From Nonomuraea zeae (GTDB lineage Bacteria > Actinomycetota > Actinomycetes > Streptosporangiales > Streptosporangiaceae): DNA of 64,000 nucleotides. Location of the stretch: contig NZ_VCKX01000016.1 of the NCBI RefSeq assembly GCF_005889725.1, positions 1-64,000 on the forward strand. Reading direction: 5' to 3'. Positions 34,168 to 48,906 of this stretch are shown here, piece after piece. The position numbers and the translations under genes were made by a program. The first letter of the stretch is position 1; the number at the start of each line of letters is the position of its first letter. The notes under the pieces are model-generated. The model saw nothing but the letters and a program-made list of their open reading frames with translations, was not told where the DNA came from and did not search any database.

Positions 34168-34968
34168 TCAGTGGACGCCTTTGACGGTGCCGCCGTCCAC
34201 CCGGAGCGTGGTGCCGGTGACGTAGTCGGCGAACGGCCCGGCGAGATACAGGACGGCGGCGGCGATCTCCTCCGCCCGGCCGAACCGGCCGATGTCGTTC
34301 GGCGCCAGGGTCTCGATCGCGTGGGGTTCGATCTCCTCCCACGTCTCGCCCCACCCCCGTGCGGGAGCGATATCGCTGACGAACTGCTGGACGGCGTCGA
34401 CCAGGATCGCGCCGGGGGCGACGGTGTTGGCGGTGACGCCGCTGCCTTGCAGCTCGCGGGCGAGGGAGACCGTGAGGTTGTGGCGGGCGGCCAGGGTCGC
34501 CGAATAGTGCGGGATGTCCGCGATCGGCTGCAGGGCGAGCCCGCCGCCGATCTGGATGACCCGGCCCCAGCCGCGTTCGCGCATTCCGGGGACCATCCGC
34601 TGGATCATGCGGACCCCGGAGATGACGTTGACCTCGTAGGTCTGGCGCCAGTCCGCGGCGGAGGCGTTCTCCCACGAGAGGTGCGGATAGGCGCCGGCGT
34701 TGTTGACCAGGATGTCGATCGGCCCGCCGCTCAGCGCGGCCTCGGCCACGGCGTCAGCGCCCGCATCGGCGGCCAGGTCGCCGATGGCGGCCTCGGCGTC
34801 ACCACCGCTCGTCCGAATGGCGGCGGCGACGGCCTCGGCGCGGATGCGGTCGCGGCCGTGGACGACGACGCCGGCCCCTTCGGCGGCCAGCGCCTTGGCG
34901 ATGGCCTCACCGAGACCCGAGCTGGAGCCGGTGACCAGCACTCGTTTTCCCGTCAGTTGCAGATCCAT
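34168..34968 (-). CDS. SDR-family oxidoreductase with an atypical active site
   Basis: The 266-residue protein has a proper Rossmann start (GKRVLVTGSSSGLGEAIAKA), NNAGAY, and the usual C-terminus (YVTGTTLRVDGGTVKG). Its active-site helix, however, reads HYSATLAARHNLTVSLAREL: the Lys four residues after Tyr is Leu, and the catalytic Ser region reads VIQIGGGLALQP with Gly instead of Ser. A recognisable SDR subgroup shares this pattern, so it is probably not a recent mutation. Cofactor binding may remain while classical dehydrogenase chemistry is doubtful. It faces a TetR gene across a perfect palindrome. Confidence 0.85.
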   Translation of the reverse strand: MDLQLTGKRVLVTGSSSGLGEAIAKALAAEGAGVVVHGRDRIRAEAVAAAIRTSGGDAEAAIGDLAADAGADAVAEAALSGGPIDILVNNAGAYPHLSWENASAADWRQTYEVNVISGVRMIQRMVPGMRERGWGRVIQIGGGLALQPIADIPHYSATLAARHNLTVSLARELQGSGVTANTVAPGAILVDAVQQFVSDIAPARGWGETWEEIEPHAIETLAPNDIGRFGRAEEIAAAVLYLAGPFADYVTGTTLRVDGGTVKGVH

Positions 34969-34988
34969 GGATCCCCCCGCATTCAGTT

Positions 34989-35021
34989 GTCTACAGTCGT
35001 AGACTTAGCCGAAAGTATACA
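34989..35021. promoter_or_regulatory. TetR operator and promoter elements between SDR and TetR genes
   Basis: GTCTAC (34989-34994) and GTAGAC (34999-35004) form a perfect inverted repeat with a 4-nt spacer. TATACA at 35016-35021 lies 8 bp before the TetR ATG at 35030, as for a leaderless transcript. The region is AT-rich for this genome. Confidence 0.6.
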
Positions 35022-35029
35022 CTTGTAGA

Positions 35030-35632
35030 ATGAGTGACGATTCTGCACCCGACCGGCGCCGGCGCGACGCCGCCGCCACCCGGCAGGCCATCCTCGACGC
35101 CGCGATCGCCGCCTTCACCCGGCATGGTTACGACGGGGTGGGAGTACGCGACATCGCCCGGGGCGCGGGCGTGACCGCGATGCTCATCAACCGCTACTTC
35201 GGATCGAAGGAACAGCTGTTCGCCGAAGCGGTCGACGTCGCCTTCGCCCCGCGCACCGTCATCACCGGCACGGGGGCGGAGCTGGCCGGGCGGACCGCGC
35301 GGACGCTCGTGGCGCGGACGGCGCCCGAGGCCGAGGAGCTCGGGCCGTTCCTGCTCATGCTCAGATCGGCCGCCAGCCCGAGGGCAGCGGAGATCATGCG
35401 CGAAGCGATCACACGGCATGCCGGACGACATCTCAACGAGGAGCTCTCCGGCGCCGGGGCGGGCATGCGGGCCGAGCTGATGCTCGGCGTACAGGCGGGA
35501 GTGTGGCTGATGCGCCGCGTCCTGGGCACGACGGCCCTCGTCGAGGCGCCCCCGGAGGATCTTGCCCGATGCGTCACGGCGCTCTTCCAGGTGCTGGACA
35601 CGCCGGCGGCCGACGCTGCCCCCCACGCCTAG
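35030..35632 (+). CDS. TetR-family transcriptional regulator
   Basis: This 200-residue regulator has the helix-turn-helix VGVRDIARGAGVTAMLINRYFG following RQAILDAAIAAFTRHGYDG (both within residues 18-65) and a TetR C-terminal domain of about 125 residues. It is divergent from the SDR gene at 34968, with one palindrome between them, so it probably represses that gene and itself. The likely inducer is the SDR's substrate or a toxic compound. No other candidate target is adjacent: the following 200 bp hold nothing I can assign, and the next gene (ppk2) ends convergently. Confidence 0.85.
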   Translation: MSDDSAPDRRRRDAAATRQAILDAAIAAFTRHGYDGVGVRDIARGAGVTAMLINRYFGSKEQLFAEAVDVAFAPRTVITGTGAELAGRTARTLVARTAPEAEELGPFLLMLRSAASPRAAEIMREAITRHAGRHLNEELSGAGAGMRAELMLGVQAGVWLMRRVLGTTALVEAPPEDLARCVTALFQVLDTPAADAAPHA

Positions 35633-35840
35633 GATCCGCCGGCCACCTCCGCACGAAGCGCTGCCCGCGCTCCGCCGCCGCCGCGGGCTGTCGCCGGCAT
35701 CCTGGACTCCAGGACCGCCTTCGGCGCCCGATGACCCGGAGAGGCGGGCGCGGTCGGCCGGGCTTGACGTGCGGCGGATGCACGGCCGCTCGGCGGCGAC
35801 CCTTCCGAGGGCGGGGGTGACCGCACGTAGCGGGAGCTCG

Positions 35841-36635
35841 CTAGGAGAGGTCGTCCGTCACGTCGGGCACCGCCGTCTCCAGGCGCGGCGGGCGCCGGTA
35901 GCCCGTCGGGGCGGGCCGGGGCGGGATCTCCAGCGGCGTGCGCTGCACCTCCCGGTAGGGAACCGTGGACAGCAGGTGGGAGATCATGTTGATCCTGGCC
36001 CGCCGCTTGTCCTCGCTCTCCACCTCGTACCACGGCGCCTCCGGGATATGGGTATGGATCATCATCTCGTCCTTGGCGCGGGAGTACTCCTCCCACCGCG
36101 TGATCGACTCCAGATCCATCTCCGACAGCTTCCAGCGCCGCATCGGGTCCTCCAGCCGGGCCCGGAACCGCCGCTCCTGCTCGGCGTCACTGACCGAGAA
36201 CCAGTATTTGCGCAGCAGGATCCCGTCCTCCACCAGCAGCCGCTCGAAGATCGGGCACTGGTGCAGGAACCGGGTGTACTCCTCCTGCGTGCAGAAGCCC
36301 ATCACCCGCTCGACACCGGCCCGGTTGTACCAGCTGCGGTCGAACAGCACGATCTCCCCCGCGGCGGGCAGATGCTCGACGTACCGCTGGAAATACCACT
36401 GCGTCCGCTCCCGCTCGGTGGGCGCGGGCAACGCGGCGATCCTGGCCACGCGCGGGTTGAGGTATTCGGCCACCCGCTTGATCGTGCTGCCCTTCCCGGC
36501 GGCGTCCCGTCCCTCGAAGACCACCACCAGGCGGCGGCCCTCCATCTTCACCCACTCCTGCAGTTTCACCAGCTCCGACTGGAACTGGAACAACCGCTTC
36601 TCGTACGGCTTGCGCCGCAGCCTGTCAGCGCTCAC
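35841..36635 (-). CDS. ppk2: Polyphosphate kinase 2
   Basis: The 264-residue protein has the PPK2 Walker A region VVVFEGRDAAGKGSTIKRVA, the Walker B region IVLFDRSWYNRAGVERVMGF, YWFSVSDAEQERRF and KRRARINMISHLL. It transfers phosphate between polyphosphate and nucleoside phosphates; the single-domain length fits class I (ADP or GDP phosphorylation). I start at GTG 36635 (VSADRLRRKPYEK) because GGGGAGG precedes it by 8-9 nt; the in-frame start at 36677 adds 14 residues. Gene neighbours do not refine its role. Confidence 0.93.
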   Translation of the reverse strand: MSADRLRRKPYEKRLFQFQSELVKLQEWVKMEGRRLVVVFEGRDAAGKGSTIKRVAEYLNPRVARIAALPAPTERERTQWYFQRYVEHLPAAGEIVLFDRSWYNRAGVERVMGFCTQEEYTRFLHQCPIFERLLVEDGILLRKYWFSVSDAEQERRFRARLEDPMRRWKLSEMDLESITRWEEYSRAKDEMMIHTHIPEAPWYEVESEDKRRARINMISHLLSTVPYREVQRTPLEIPPRPAPTGYRRPPRLETAVPDVTDDLS

Positions 36636-36779
36636 GCGCACCACCTCCCCTTCGCCCAGTGTGGCGCTGCCGCCCATCAGCCGGAGCGTTCAGAGGCGGA
36701 AAGCGGTGTGTCGGATCAGACGGGACGATCCTGGACGATCACCCAGAGAACGGCGCCGGCGGCGCTACGCTGCTGTGCC

Positions 36780-37760
36780 ATGCAGGAGACGCGCCTCGAC
36801 ACCGCTCGGATCCAAGCAGCTCGCCAGATGATCGACCCGATTTTTCGCAACACTCCGCTGTATCGCTGCGAGGCGCTGAAGCCCGATCTCGGGTGCGCGG
36901 TGAGCATCAAGCTCGAAACGGCGAACCCGGTACGCAGCTTCAAGGCCCGCGGCACCGAGCTGGTCGCGAGCCTGCTCGACGGCAACGGCTCGCGAGCCGT
37001 GGTGTGCGCCAGCGCGGGCAACCTGGGCCAAGCCCTCGCCTGGTCCGGTCGCGGCCGGGGGCTCGACGTCACCGTCGTGGCATCCCGCTTCGCGCCGGCG
37101 GCCAAGCTCGATCGCATCCGCGCGCTGGACGCCAAATTGGAGCTGGTGGACGGCGACTTCGACATGGCTCGCGAGCGGGCGGCGGCGATCGCGCGGGCCG
37201 ACGGCATCCGGCTGGTGGAAGACAGCCTGGACATCGAGACCTGCGAGGGCGCGGCGACCATCGGCCTGGAGCTGGTGGAGACCGCGCCGCCGTTCGACGC
37301 CGTCCTGATCGCTCTCGGCGGCGGGGCGCTGGCCACCGGCGTGGGTCACGTGATGAAGGCCCTGGCGCCCGACGTCGAGGTGATCTGCGTCCAGCCGCTG
37401 GGCGCACCGGCGATGACACGCTCCTGGCGCCAACGGCGCGTCGTCACCACCGACTCGACCGACACCATCGCCGACGGCGTCGCCGGCCGGTGTCCCATCC
37501 CGGCCGTCCTGGACGACCTCCTCCTGGTCGCTGACGACGCCGTCCTGGTCCAGGAGTCGTCGATCATCGCCGGTATGCGAATGCTCCTCGACCACGCCGG
37601 CCTCGTCGTCGAACCGTCGGCCGCGCTCGGCATCGCGGCGATCCTCGAAGACCGTGACCGCTTCGCCGGCCGGCACGTGGTCACCATCGTGTGCGGCAGC
37701 AACGTGGACGTGGACGCCTACCACCGCTGGGTCGGCGCGGCTCCCACCCGCACGCCGTAG
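36780..37760 (+). CDS. PLP-dependent threonine/serine dehydratase-like enzyme
   Basis: This 326-residue fold-type II PLP protein resembles catabolic threonine dehydratase: NTPLYRCEALKPDLG, the PLP Lys in VRSFKARGTEL, the phosphate/carboxylate loop VCASAGNLGQALAW, the Gly-rich phosphate cup LIALGGGALATGVG, and a C-terminal CGSNVD. It lacks an ACT regulatory domain, so allosteric control by isoleucine is unlikely. Reaction: deamination of Thr or Ser to the 2-oxo acid; a related racemase or ectoine-type activity cannot be excluded. It is preceded by its own short promoter gap and followed by a small coupled pair. Confidence 0.82.
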   Translation: MQETRLDTARIQAARQMIDPIFRNTPLYRCEALKPDLGCAVSIKLETANPVRSFKARGTELVASLLDGNGSRAVVCASAGNLGQALAWSGRGRGLDVTVVASRFAPAAKLDRIRALDAKLELVDGDFDMARERAAAIARADGIRLVEDSLDIETCEGAATIGLELVETAPPFDAVLIALGGGALATGVGHVMKALAPDVEVICVQPLGAPAMTRSWRQRRVVTTDSTDTIADGVAGRCPIPAVLDDLLLVADDAVLVQESSIIAGMRMLLDHAGLVVEPSAALGIAAILEDRDRFAGRHVVTIVCGSNVDVDAYHRWVGAAPTRTP

Positions 37761-37788
37761 ACCCGCGACCCCAGGAGGGTGCTTGATC

Positions 37789-38019
37789 GTGCCAAGCCGG
37801 GCCGCTCCGGTGCCTGCGCCGCCTTCCAGGGAGGCGGCCGGGATCGTGCGTGAGGCCGGCTTCGAGGATAAGCGCTTCGACGCGCCCGAGGCGCCCGGTC
37901 TCGGTGTCGCCCTGCGCGGCCTGCCGGTGATCTGCGGCGACGACCGGGTGCCGGCTCTGGCCGGCCCGCCGTACGAGCTCCTCCGCCGCGGGCCGCTGCT
38001 CGGCGGGGAGACCGCGTGA
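37789..38019 (+). CDS. Small protein coupled to an MFS transporter, unknown
   Basis: A 76-residue frame begins at GTG 37789, 9 nt behind a good AGGAGGG, and its TGA overlaps the MFS gene's GTG as GTGA (38016-38019). It reads AAGIVREAGFEDKRFDAPEA, then LGVALRGLPVICGDDRVPAL and PPYELLRRGPLLGGETA. No signal peptide or membrane helix is present. I do not recognise a family. The ribosome site and coupling argue that it is translated; it could also be the tail of a truncated enzyme gene. Confidence 0.45.
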   Translation: MPSRAAPVPAPPSREAAGIVREAGFEDKRFDAPEAPGLGVALRGLPVICGDDRVPALAGPPYELLRRGPLLGGETA

Positions 38020-39161
38020 GCGCCGCACGGTTGATCTTCGCAGCGCAGGCCTTACGCGGTCTGGCGTACGGCCTGGCCGCCGTCCAGCTCGCCACGCTGC
38101 TGCGGGCCGAGGGGCTGCAGGCCGCAGGGGTCGGTCTCGTGCTGGCCGCCGTGATGGCCGGGGGCGCGCTGGCCAGCATCGCCCTGGGCCGCTGGGGTGA
38201 CCGGTTCGGCCGTCGCCGCTCCTATGCCGTGCTCTACCTGGCTCTGGCCCTGTGCGGGTCGCTGATCGCGGCCGGAGCTCCGGTGTGGCTGCTCAGCCTG
38301 GCCGCCCTGTCCGGCGCGCTGTCGGTCGAGGTGGTCGAGTCGGGGCCGTTCACCACCGTGGAGCAGGTCCTGCTGGACGGCAGCGGCGTGGCCGTGCGCG
38401 GCTTCGGTCTCTACAACGCCGTCGCCGCCATCGCCGGGACCGCCGGCGCGCTGCTGGGCGCGCTCCCGCCCGCGCGGTCGCTGCTCGGCGGGGTGCTGCT
38501 GGCCGTGGGCGTGGCCGGTGCGTTGCTGGCCCTACGGCTGCCCGCCGCGCTCGAGGTGGCCTCGGTCCAGGTCTCCGCACCGGTCCGGCCCCGCCCGGTC
38601 GTGGTCCGGCTGGCGGCGCTGTTCGCCGTGGACAGCCTGGCCGGGGGCTTCGTCGTGCAGGCCTACCTGGCCTACTGGCTGGGTGTCCACTACCAGGCCG
38701 ACACGGCGAGCATCGGGCTGCTGTTCGCGGGCTGTGCCGCCCTGCAGACCGCCTCCTTCCTGCTCGCGCCGGTCATCGCGGCCAGGATCGGGCTGCTGAA
38801 CACGATGGTCTTCACCCACCTGCCGAGCAACCTGCTGCTCGTCGGCGTCGCCTTCGCCCCGGGGTTCCCGGTGGCCGCGGGGCTGCTGCTGGCCCGCGCC
38901 TGCCTGTCCTCGATGGACGTGCCCACCCGCCAGGCCTACGTCATGGCCATGGTCCCGCCCACCGAGCGCACCACCACGGCCGCCGTCACCAACACCGCCC
39001 GCTCCCTGACCCGCCCCGCCGGTCCCGTGCTGGCCGGGCTGCTGCAACCCCTGGGCCTGGCCTGGCCGTTCCTCATCGCCGGGACCGCCAAGACCCTCTA
39101 CGACCTGGCCCTGTGGCGGATCTTCCGCCGCCTCGAACTCCCCACCGAAGACCCATCGTGA
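38016..39161 (+). CDS. Major facilitator superfamily transporter
   Basis: The 381-residue protein has about 11-12 membrane helices. The MFS loop motif between helices 2 and 3 is visible as LGRWGDRFGRRRSYAVLY, and the second half repeats a shorter form (ARIGLLNTMVF). An Arg-rich loop after RLPAALEVASV marks the centre. The GTG start overlaps the small upstream gene. It is probably an exporter, but no substrate can be inferred; the C-terminus (IFRRLELPTEDPS) is cytoplasmic. Confidence 0.87.
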   Translation: MSAARLIFAAQALRGLAYGLAAVQLATLLRAEGLQAAGVGLVLAAVMAGGALASIALGRWGDRFGRRRSYAVLYLALALCGSLIAAGAPVWLLSLAALSGALSVEVVESGPFTTVEQVLLDGSGVAVRGFGLYNAVAAIAGTAGALLGALPPARSLLGGVLLAVGVAGALLALRLPAALEVASVQVSAPVRPRPVVVRLAALFAVDSLAGGFVVQAYLAYWLGVHYQADTASIGLLFAGCAALQTASFLLAPVIAARIGLLNTMVFTHLPSNLLLVGVAFAPGFPVAAGLLLARACLSSMDVPTRQAYVMAMVPPTERTTTAAVTNTARSLTRPAGPVLAGLLQPLGLAWPFLIAGTAKTLYDLALWRIFRRLELPTEDPS

Positions 39162-39221
39162 TCCAGGCCCTGTGATCATTGTCGGTGACCGGTGGGAGTG
39201 GGAGCGGCCGACGGCACGTTC

Positions 39222-40151
39222 TCAGCGGCTTACGGCGGTCTGCTGTTCGATACGCGACAGCTTCTCGGGATTGCGCACGTGGTAGGCGCCGGTGACGTAG
39301 CCGTTCTCCACCCGCACCGCCACCACGCCGTCGATCTCGCCGTTGACCCGGACGAGCAGCCCCGGGCCGCCGTTGATCTGCACCAGCTCAGTCGACCTTT
39401 CCGCGTCGCGCTTCCACCAGCCGACGGCGAGCAAGCGGGCAACGTGGTCAGCCCCCACGACGGGCCGCAGCAGGGCATGCTTGACACCGCCCCCGTCGCT
39501 CAGGGCGACGACGTCCGGCGCGAGCACGTCGAGCAGGCTCTGCAGCTCGCCGGTCTCGACCGCGCGCTGGAAAGCCTGGAGCGCGGCCCGGTGCTCAGCC
39601 GGGGAGCCGGTGCCGCGTGGCCGGCGCGCGGCGACGTGCGCCCGGGCCCGATAGGCGATCTGCCGGACCGCGGCCGGGCTCTTGCCGACGGCCTCGGCGA
39701 TCTCGTCGTAATCCAGCTCGAAGACCTCGCGCAGCACGAACACCGCCCGCTCGACCGGCTGGAGCGTCTCCAGCACCAGCAGCATCGCCATCGAGACGCT
39801 GTCGGCCAGCTCCACGTCCTCGGCCACATCAGGGGCGGTCAGCAACGGCTCGGGCAGCGACGGTCCGACGTAGGACTCCTTACGCCGGCCGAGCGCCCGC
39901 AGCCGGTCCAGCGCCTGCCGGGTGACGATCCGCACCAGGTAGGCCCGCTCCTCCCGCACAACGTCAAGGTCAACGTCCACCCATCGCAGCCAGGTCTCCT
40001 GCAGGATGTCTTCGGCGTCGGCGGCCGAGCCGAGCATCTCGTAGGCGACGGTGAACAGCAGGTTGCGGTGGGCGACGAACGCCTCGGTGGCGGAGTCCAC
40101 GCGGTCGGCACGGCCGGGCGGCCCCGGTGTGTCCGTCGTTCGCTCGCTCAT
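39222..40151 (-). CDS. ECF sigma factor with C-terminal SnoaL-like domain (ECF41/SigJ type)
   Basis: The 309-residue protein has sigma region 2 (FVAHRNLLFTVAYEMLGSAA, DAEDILQETWLRW) and region 4 (LQPVERAVFVLREVFELDYD, IAEAVGKSPAAVRQI), then a roughly 125-residue SnoaL-like extension. ECF41 linker and extension motifs are visible as SLPEPLLT, LSDGGGVKHA and HVRNPEKLSR. In this group the extension replaces an anti-sigma factor and modulates activity, and the gene usually neighbours a carboxymuconolactone decarboxylase, oxidoreductase or epimerase. That is exactly the divergent pair here. I start at ATG 40151; the frame extends to 40241. Confidence 0.92.
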   Translation of the reverse strand: MSERTTDTPGPPGRADRVDSATEAFVAHRNLLFTVAYEMLGSAADAEDILQETWLRWVDVDLDVVREERAYLVRIVTRQALDRLRALGRRKESYVGPSLPEPLLTAPDVAEDVELADSVSMAMLLVLETLQPVERAVFVLREVFELDYDEIAEAVGKSPAAVRQIAYRARAHVAARRPRGTGSPAEHRAALQAFQRAVETGELQSLLDVLAPDVVALSDGGGVKHALLRPVVGADHVARLLAVGWWKRDAERSTELVQINGGPGLLVRVNGEIDGVVAVRVENGYVTGAYHVRNPEKLSRIEQQTAVSR

Positions 40152-40215
40152 GCCTGGCCCCTGCCTGTCCGCACTCAGCTCTACCACATGCACAAGACGC
40201 CGCTTCCGACCGTTT

Positions 40216-40244
40216 TGTAACACCCGCGATCGGTGGTCCACGTC
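40216..40244 (+). promoter_or_regulatory. Candidate ECF41-type promoter
   Basis: TGTAACA (40216-40222), 18 nt, then CGTC (40241-40244) resembles the TGTCACA/CGTC pattern of ECF41 targets in the gap upstream of the decarboxylase-like gene, though one -35 base differs and the spacing needs checking. Confidence 0.4.
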
Positions 40245-40365
40245 ACACCACGGCGCTGTTACGGGGGGCGGATGGCCGGCGTCTGGTGTTCGTCAGAACG
40301 CCGCACGAACGATCCGTGCGGCCCGCGACACCACGAGCCGAGTGTGAAGAAGGGAAGCCCTCGCC

Positions 40366-40863
40366 ATGTCCGCACCCACCCCGACCGGCCTCCGGTCGCG
40401 CATGCCCAACCCCCTCCCGTTCGTCCCAGAGCTGGCGGTGGTCGCCGAAGGACTGCACCAGGTCATGAAGAACGGCTCGATCCCGCAGGCCACCATCCAC
40501 CTGCTGCAGCTGCGCGCCGGGCAACTGCTCGGCAGCACGTACTTCACCATCAGGGAAACCGGCAACCTCCGCCGGGCAGGCGAATCGGAGGAGCGCATCA
40601 CCGCCGTGGCGACCTGGCGGGACGCCACCTACTTCACCGACGCCGAACGGGTCGCGCTGGAGCTGGTGGAGGCCGTTTTGTCGCCGAATCCGTCCGGAGA
40701 GCGCGTCCCGGACGAGCTGCACGCCAGGGCGTCCGCGCACTACGACGACAAGGCGCTCTGGACGCTCATCATGGCGATCGCCCACATCGGCTTCTTCACC
40801 CCCGCCGCTCTCATCGCCAAGCCGATCCCCGGCATGCCCCCCGGCCAGAACTACAGCGAGTAA
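40366..40863 (+). CDS. Carboxymuconolactone decarboxylase-family protein lacking the CxxC pair
   Basis: The 165-residue AhpD-like protein keeps the family frame: LHQVMKNGSIPQATIHLLQL, RRAGESEERITAVATWRDAT, YFTDAERVALELVEAV and ALWTLIMAIAHIGFF. Where relatives have a redox pair and His (GCSVCVDMH-like) it has GSTYFTIRET, so both Cys and the His are gone. Peroxidase/thiol chemistry is therefore unlikely. It is divergent from the ECF41 sigma factor, its probable activator, and 14 bp before the NmrA-like gene. Start ATG 40366 has AGAAGGGAAG upstream; ATG 40402 is possible. Confidence 0.82.
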   Translation: MSAPTPTGLRSRMPNPLPFVPELAVVAEGLHQVMKNGSIPQATIHLLQLRAGQLLGSTYFTIRETGNLRRAGESEERITAVATWRDATYFTDAERVALELVEAVLSPNPSGERVPDELHARASAHYDDKALWTLIMAIAHIGFFTPAALIAKPIPGMPPGQNYSE

Positions 40864-40877
40864 GAAAGGCATCAAGC

Positions 40878-41636
40878 ATGAACATCAACAAGATCGCAGT
40901 GGCCGGAGCGACCGGGCGGCTGGGACGCCACGTCGCCGGCGTCCTCACCGAACGGGGGCACCACGTCGTGCCGATGTCACGAGCCACCGGCGTGGACATC
41001 ATCACCGGTGAGGGCCTGGCCGAGGCGCTCACCGGGGTGGACGTCATCATCGACGTCGCCTCGTGGCACGCCTCCGAGCAGGAGGCGGCGACGGAGTTCT
41101 TCCGCACGTCGGCCCGCAATCTGCACGACCACGGCCAGAGGGCGGGGGTCGCCCGGATCACCGTGGCGTCCATCATCGGCGTCGACAAGGCCACCGCCGG
41201 TTTCCTCGCCGCCAAGCAGGCGCACGAGGAGCTCCTCCTGGCCGGCCCGCTCCCTGTCCGCATTCTGCGGGCCGCGCAGTTCCACGAGTTCGTCGGCCGG
41301 CTGCTGGACTGGCAGCAGGGTGATGTCGCCTTCGTCCCGGCTCTGCCCACCCAGCTCGTGGCCTGCCGCGCCGTGGCCGAGGAACTGGTCGACCTGGCCC
41401 TCGACCCCGGCGCGCCCGCTCCGGGGACGCCGATCCCCGAGGTCGCCGGCCCACGGAAGGAGACCCTGGCGGAGGCGGCCGCACTCCTCGGCGCCCGCCG
41501 AGGCATCAAGGTCGTCGGCACGGACGGCTCTGGCATGCCCGATGCCGAGATTGCCGCCGAGGGCGCTTTCCTGCCCAGCCCGCACGCCAAACTCGCCGGA
41601 CCCGCCTTCCGGGAGTGGCTCGACACGCAGCCCTGA
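40878..41636 (+). CDS. NAD(P)-binding NmrA/atypical SDR-like protein
   Basis: This 252-residue protein begins MNINKIAVAGATGRLGRHVA (Rossmann GxxGxxG) and continues with IDVASWHASEQE, ARITVASIIGVDKATAGFLA, AKQAHEELLLAGPLPVRILR and an NmrA-type C-terminal half. The classical YxxxK dyad is not obvious. Such proteins reduce small molecules or sense NAD(P)H. It forms an operon with the preceding gene and is the oxidoreductase/epimerase member typical of ECF41 loci. ATG 40878 follows GAAAGG. Confidence 0.85.
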   Translation: MNINKIAVAGATGRLGRHVAGVLTERGHHVVPMSRATGVDIITGEGLAEALTGVDVIIDVASWHASEQEAATEFFRTSARNLHDHGQRAGVARITVASIIGVDKATAGFLAAKQAHEELLLAGPLPVRILRAAQFHEFVGRLLDWQQGDVAFVPALPTQLVACRAVAEELVDLALDPGAPAPGTPIPEVAGPRKETLAEAAALLGARRGIKVVGTDGSGMPDAEIAAEGAFLPSPHAKLAGPAFREWLDTQP

Positions 41637-41645
41637 GCCGGCCCG

Positions 41646-41771
41646 ATGACCTCGTTCGTCGTGGACGACCTGGCCTCGGTGGACCCATGGGTGGTGCGCG
41701 GCATCGAGATCCGCGGCTCGGCGGTGGCCCTGACCGACCACGAGCCGCCGGTGCCGAGCCGCAAGATGTGA
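41646..41771 (+). pseudogene. Fragment of a PPOX-class F420-dependent enzyme
   Basis: A 41-residue frame reads SFVVDDLASVDPWVVRGIEI, then RGSAVALTDHEPPVP and a stop. This is the middle of an F420-dependent pyridoxamine-oxidase-like protein (compare VSLVVDD and GIEIRGSVE in the intact gene at 18225). Both ends are missing. It sits 9 bp behind the NmrA-like gene. Confidence 0.65.
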
Positions 41772-41860
41772 CGGCCCGGCGGTGCGGCGGCTTCGATCAC
41801 CGTCGCGGGCCACCAGGCCGTCACCGCTGCCCCCGTCCCCGGCTCCGCGCTACCGGGTAC

Positions 41861-46731
<4,871 letters not shown>

Positions 46732-46794
46732 TCATGGTTCCGCCTCTCTCGGGCCGGGGCCGTGGTCGTCAGCGCGGGTCCAGGAAACGCCTGT

Positions 46795-46808
46795 TGTTAG
46801 CGCTAACA
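46795..46808. promoter_or_regulatory. LacI-type operator upstream of the esterase-GH43-GH27 operon
   Basis: TGTTAGCGCTAACA is a perfect 14-bp palindrome with the central CG typical of LacI-family sites, 79 bp before the esterase start. A near copy lies at 49259-49272 before the GH43-GH62 pair. Confidence 0.75.
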
Positions 46809-46995
46809 AACGGTTGACTGGTCGGGCTCCTCCTCCTCGGGCGGGATGGGAGGTGGTGGCGGGACGGAGCAAATACGAGGCGGAAAGGTACTGTCAAGGA
46901 GTCCCGGACCGGCGGCGGATCGGAGCAGGCCGCCGCCGAGCGCGCTCACCTCGGGTTATCGGGTGCGGCGGCAGCCGATGAGCGCGAACGCAGCC

Positions 46996-47138
46996 ATGAA
47001 ACTTTCATCTGGGACTCCCACCCGACCTGTCAAGCCGAAACTTTCAAGGGCAGTGAGCCGAGCTAAGGCCCAGTACAACCCGGATAGGAACGGGCGAGAG
47101 CGGCCGAAAGTTTTTATTGATTCCTTGACAACTTTCGG
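46996..47138. promoter_or_regulatory. Cluster of GAAACTTTC motifs upstream of the GH10 xylanase
   Basis: ATGAAACTTTCAT (46996-47008), CGAAACTTTC (47036-47045), CCGAAAGTT (47104-47112) and its inverted copy AACTTTCGG (47130-47138) lie in the 577-bp gap before the xylanase gene. The last two form a perfect inverted pair with a 17-bp AT-rich spacer containing TTGACA (47125-47130). GAAA..TTTC palindromes are known in xylanase promoters of streptomycetes. The remaining gap shows no gene. Confidence 0.6.
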
Positions 47139-47272
47139 CGGGCTTCCCACACTGAGTCCCCGAGGCGATCTCCCCCGCCAGATCGGTGGCGCGCGGCGGG
47201 GCCGCCGCCACGACGCCCGTGCGCGCGGCGTCGATCCCGCGGGGGGTGTCCCCGCACGCTCCCTTCCCATGA

Positions 47273-48787
<1,515 letters not shown>

Positions 48788-48828
48788 CGTAGTAGCGGCC
48801 CGAGGGCGGCCGGCCAGGCCGCCACACC

Positions 48829-48882
48829 GCGCCGCCGACGACCGACATCCCCCGGCCACGCGCCGGGGCCTGTCGGCGGCGC
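48829..48882 (+). terminator. Nested hairpin behind the xylanase gene
   Basis: An outer 11-bp stem GCGCCGCCGAC (48829-48839) with GTCGGCGGCGC (48872-48882) encloses an inner 7-bp stem CCCCGGC (48850-48856) with GCCGGGG (48862-48868). It begins 42 bp after the stop codon. Confidence 0.65.
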
Positions 48883-48906
48883 GCTGACAACCGCTCACCG
48901 GGCAGA

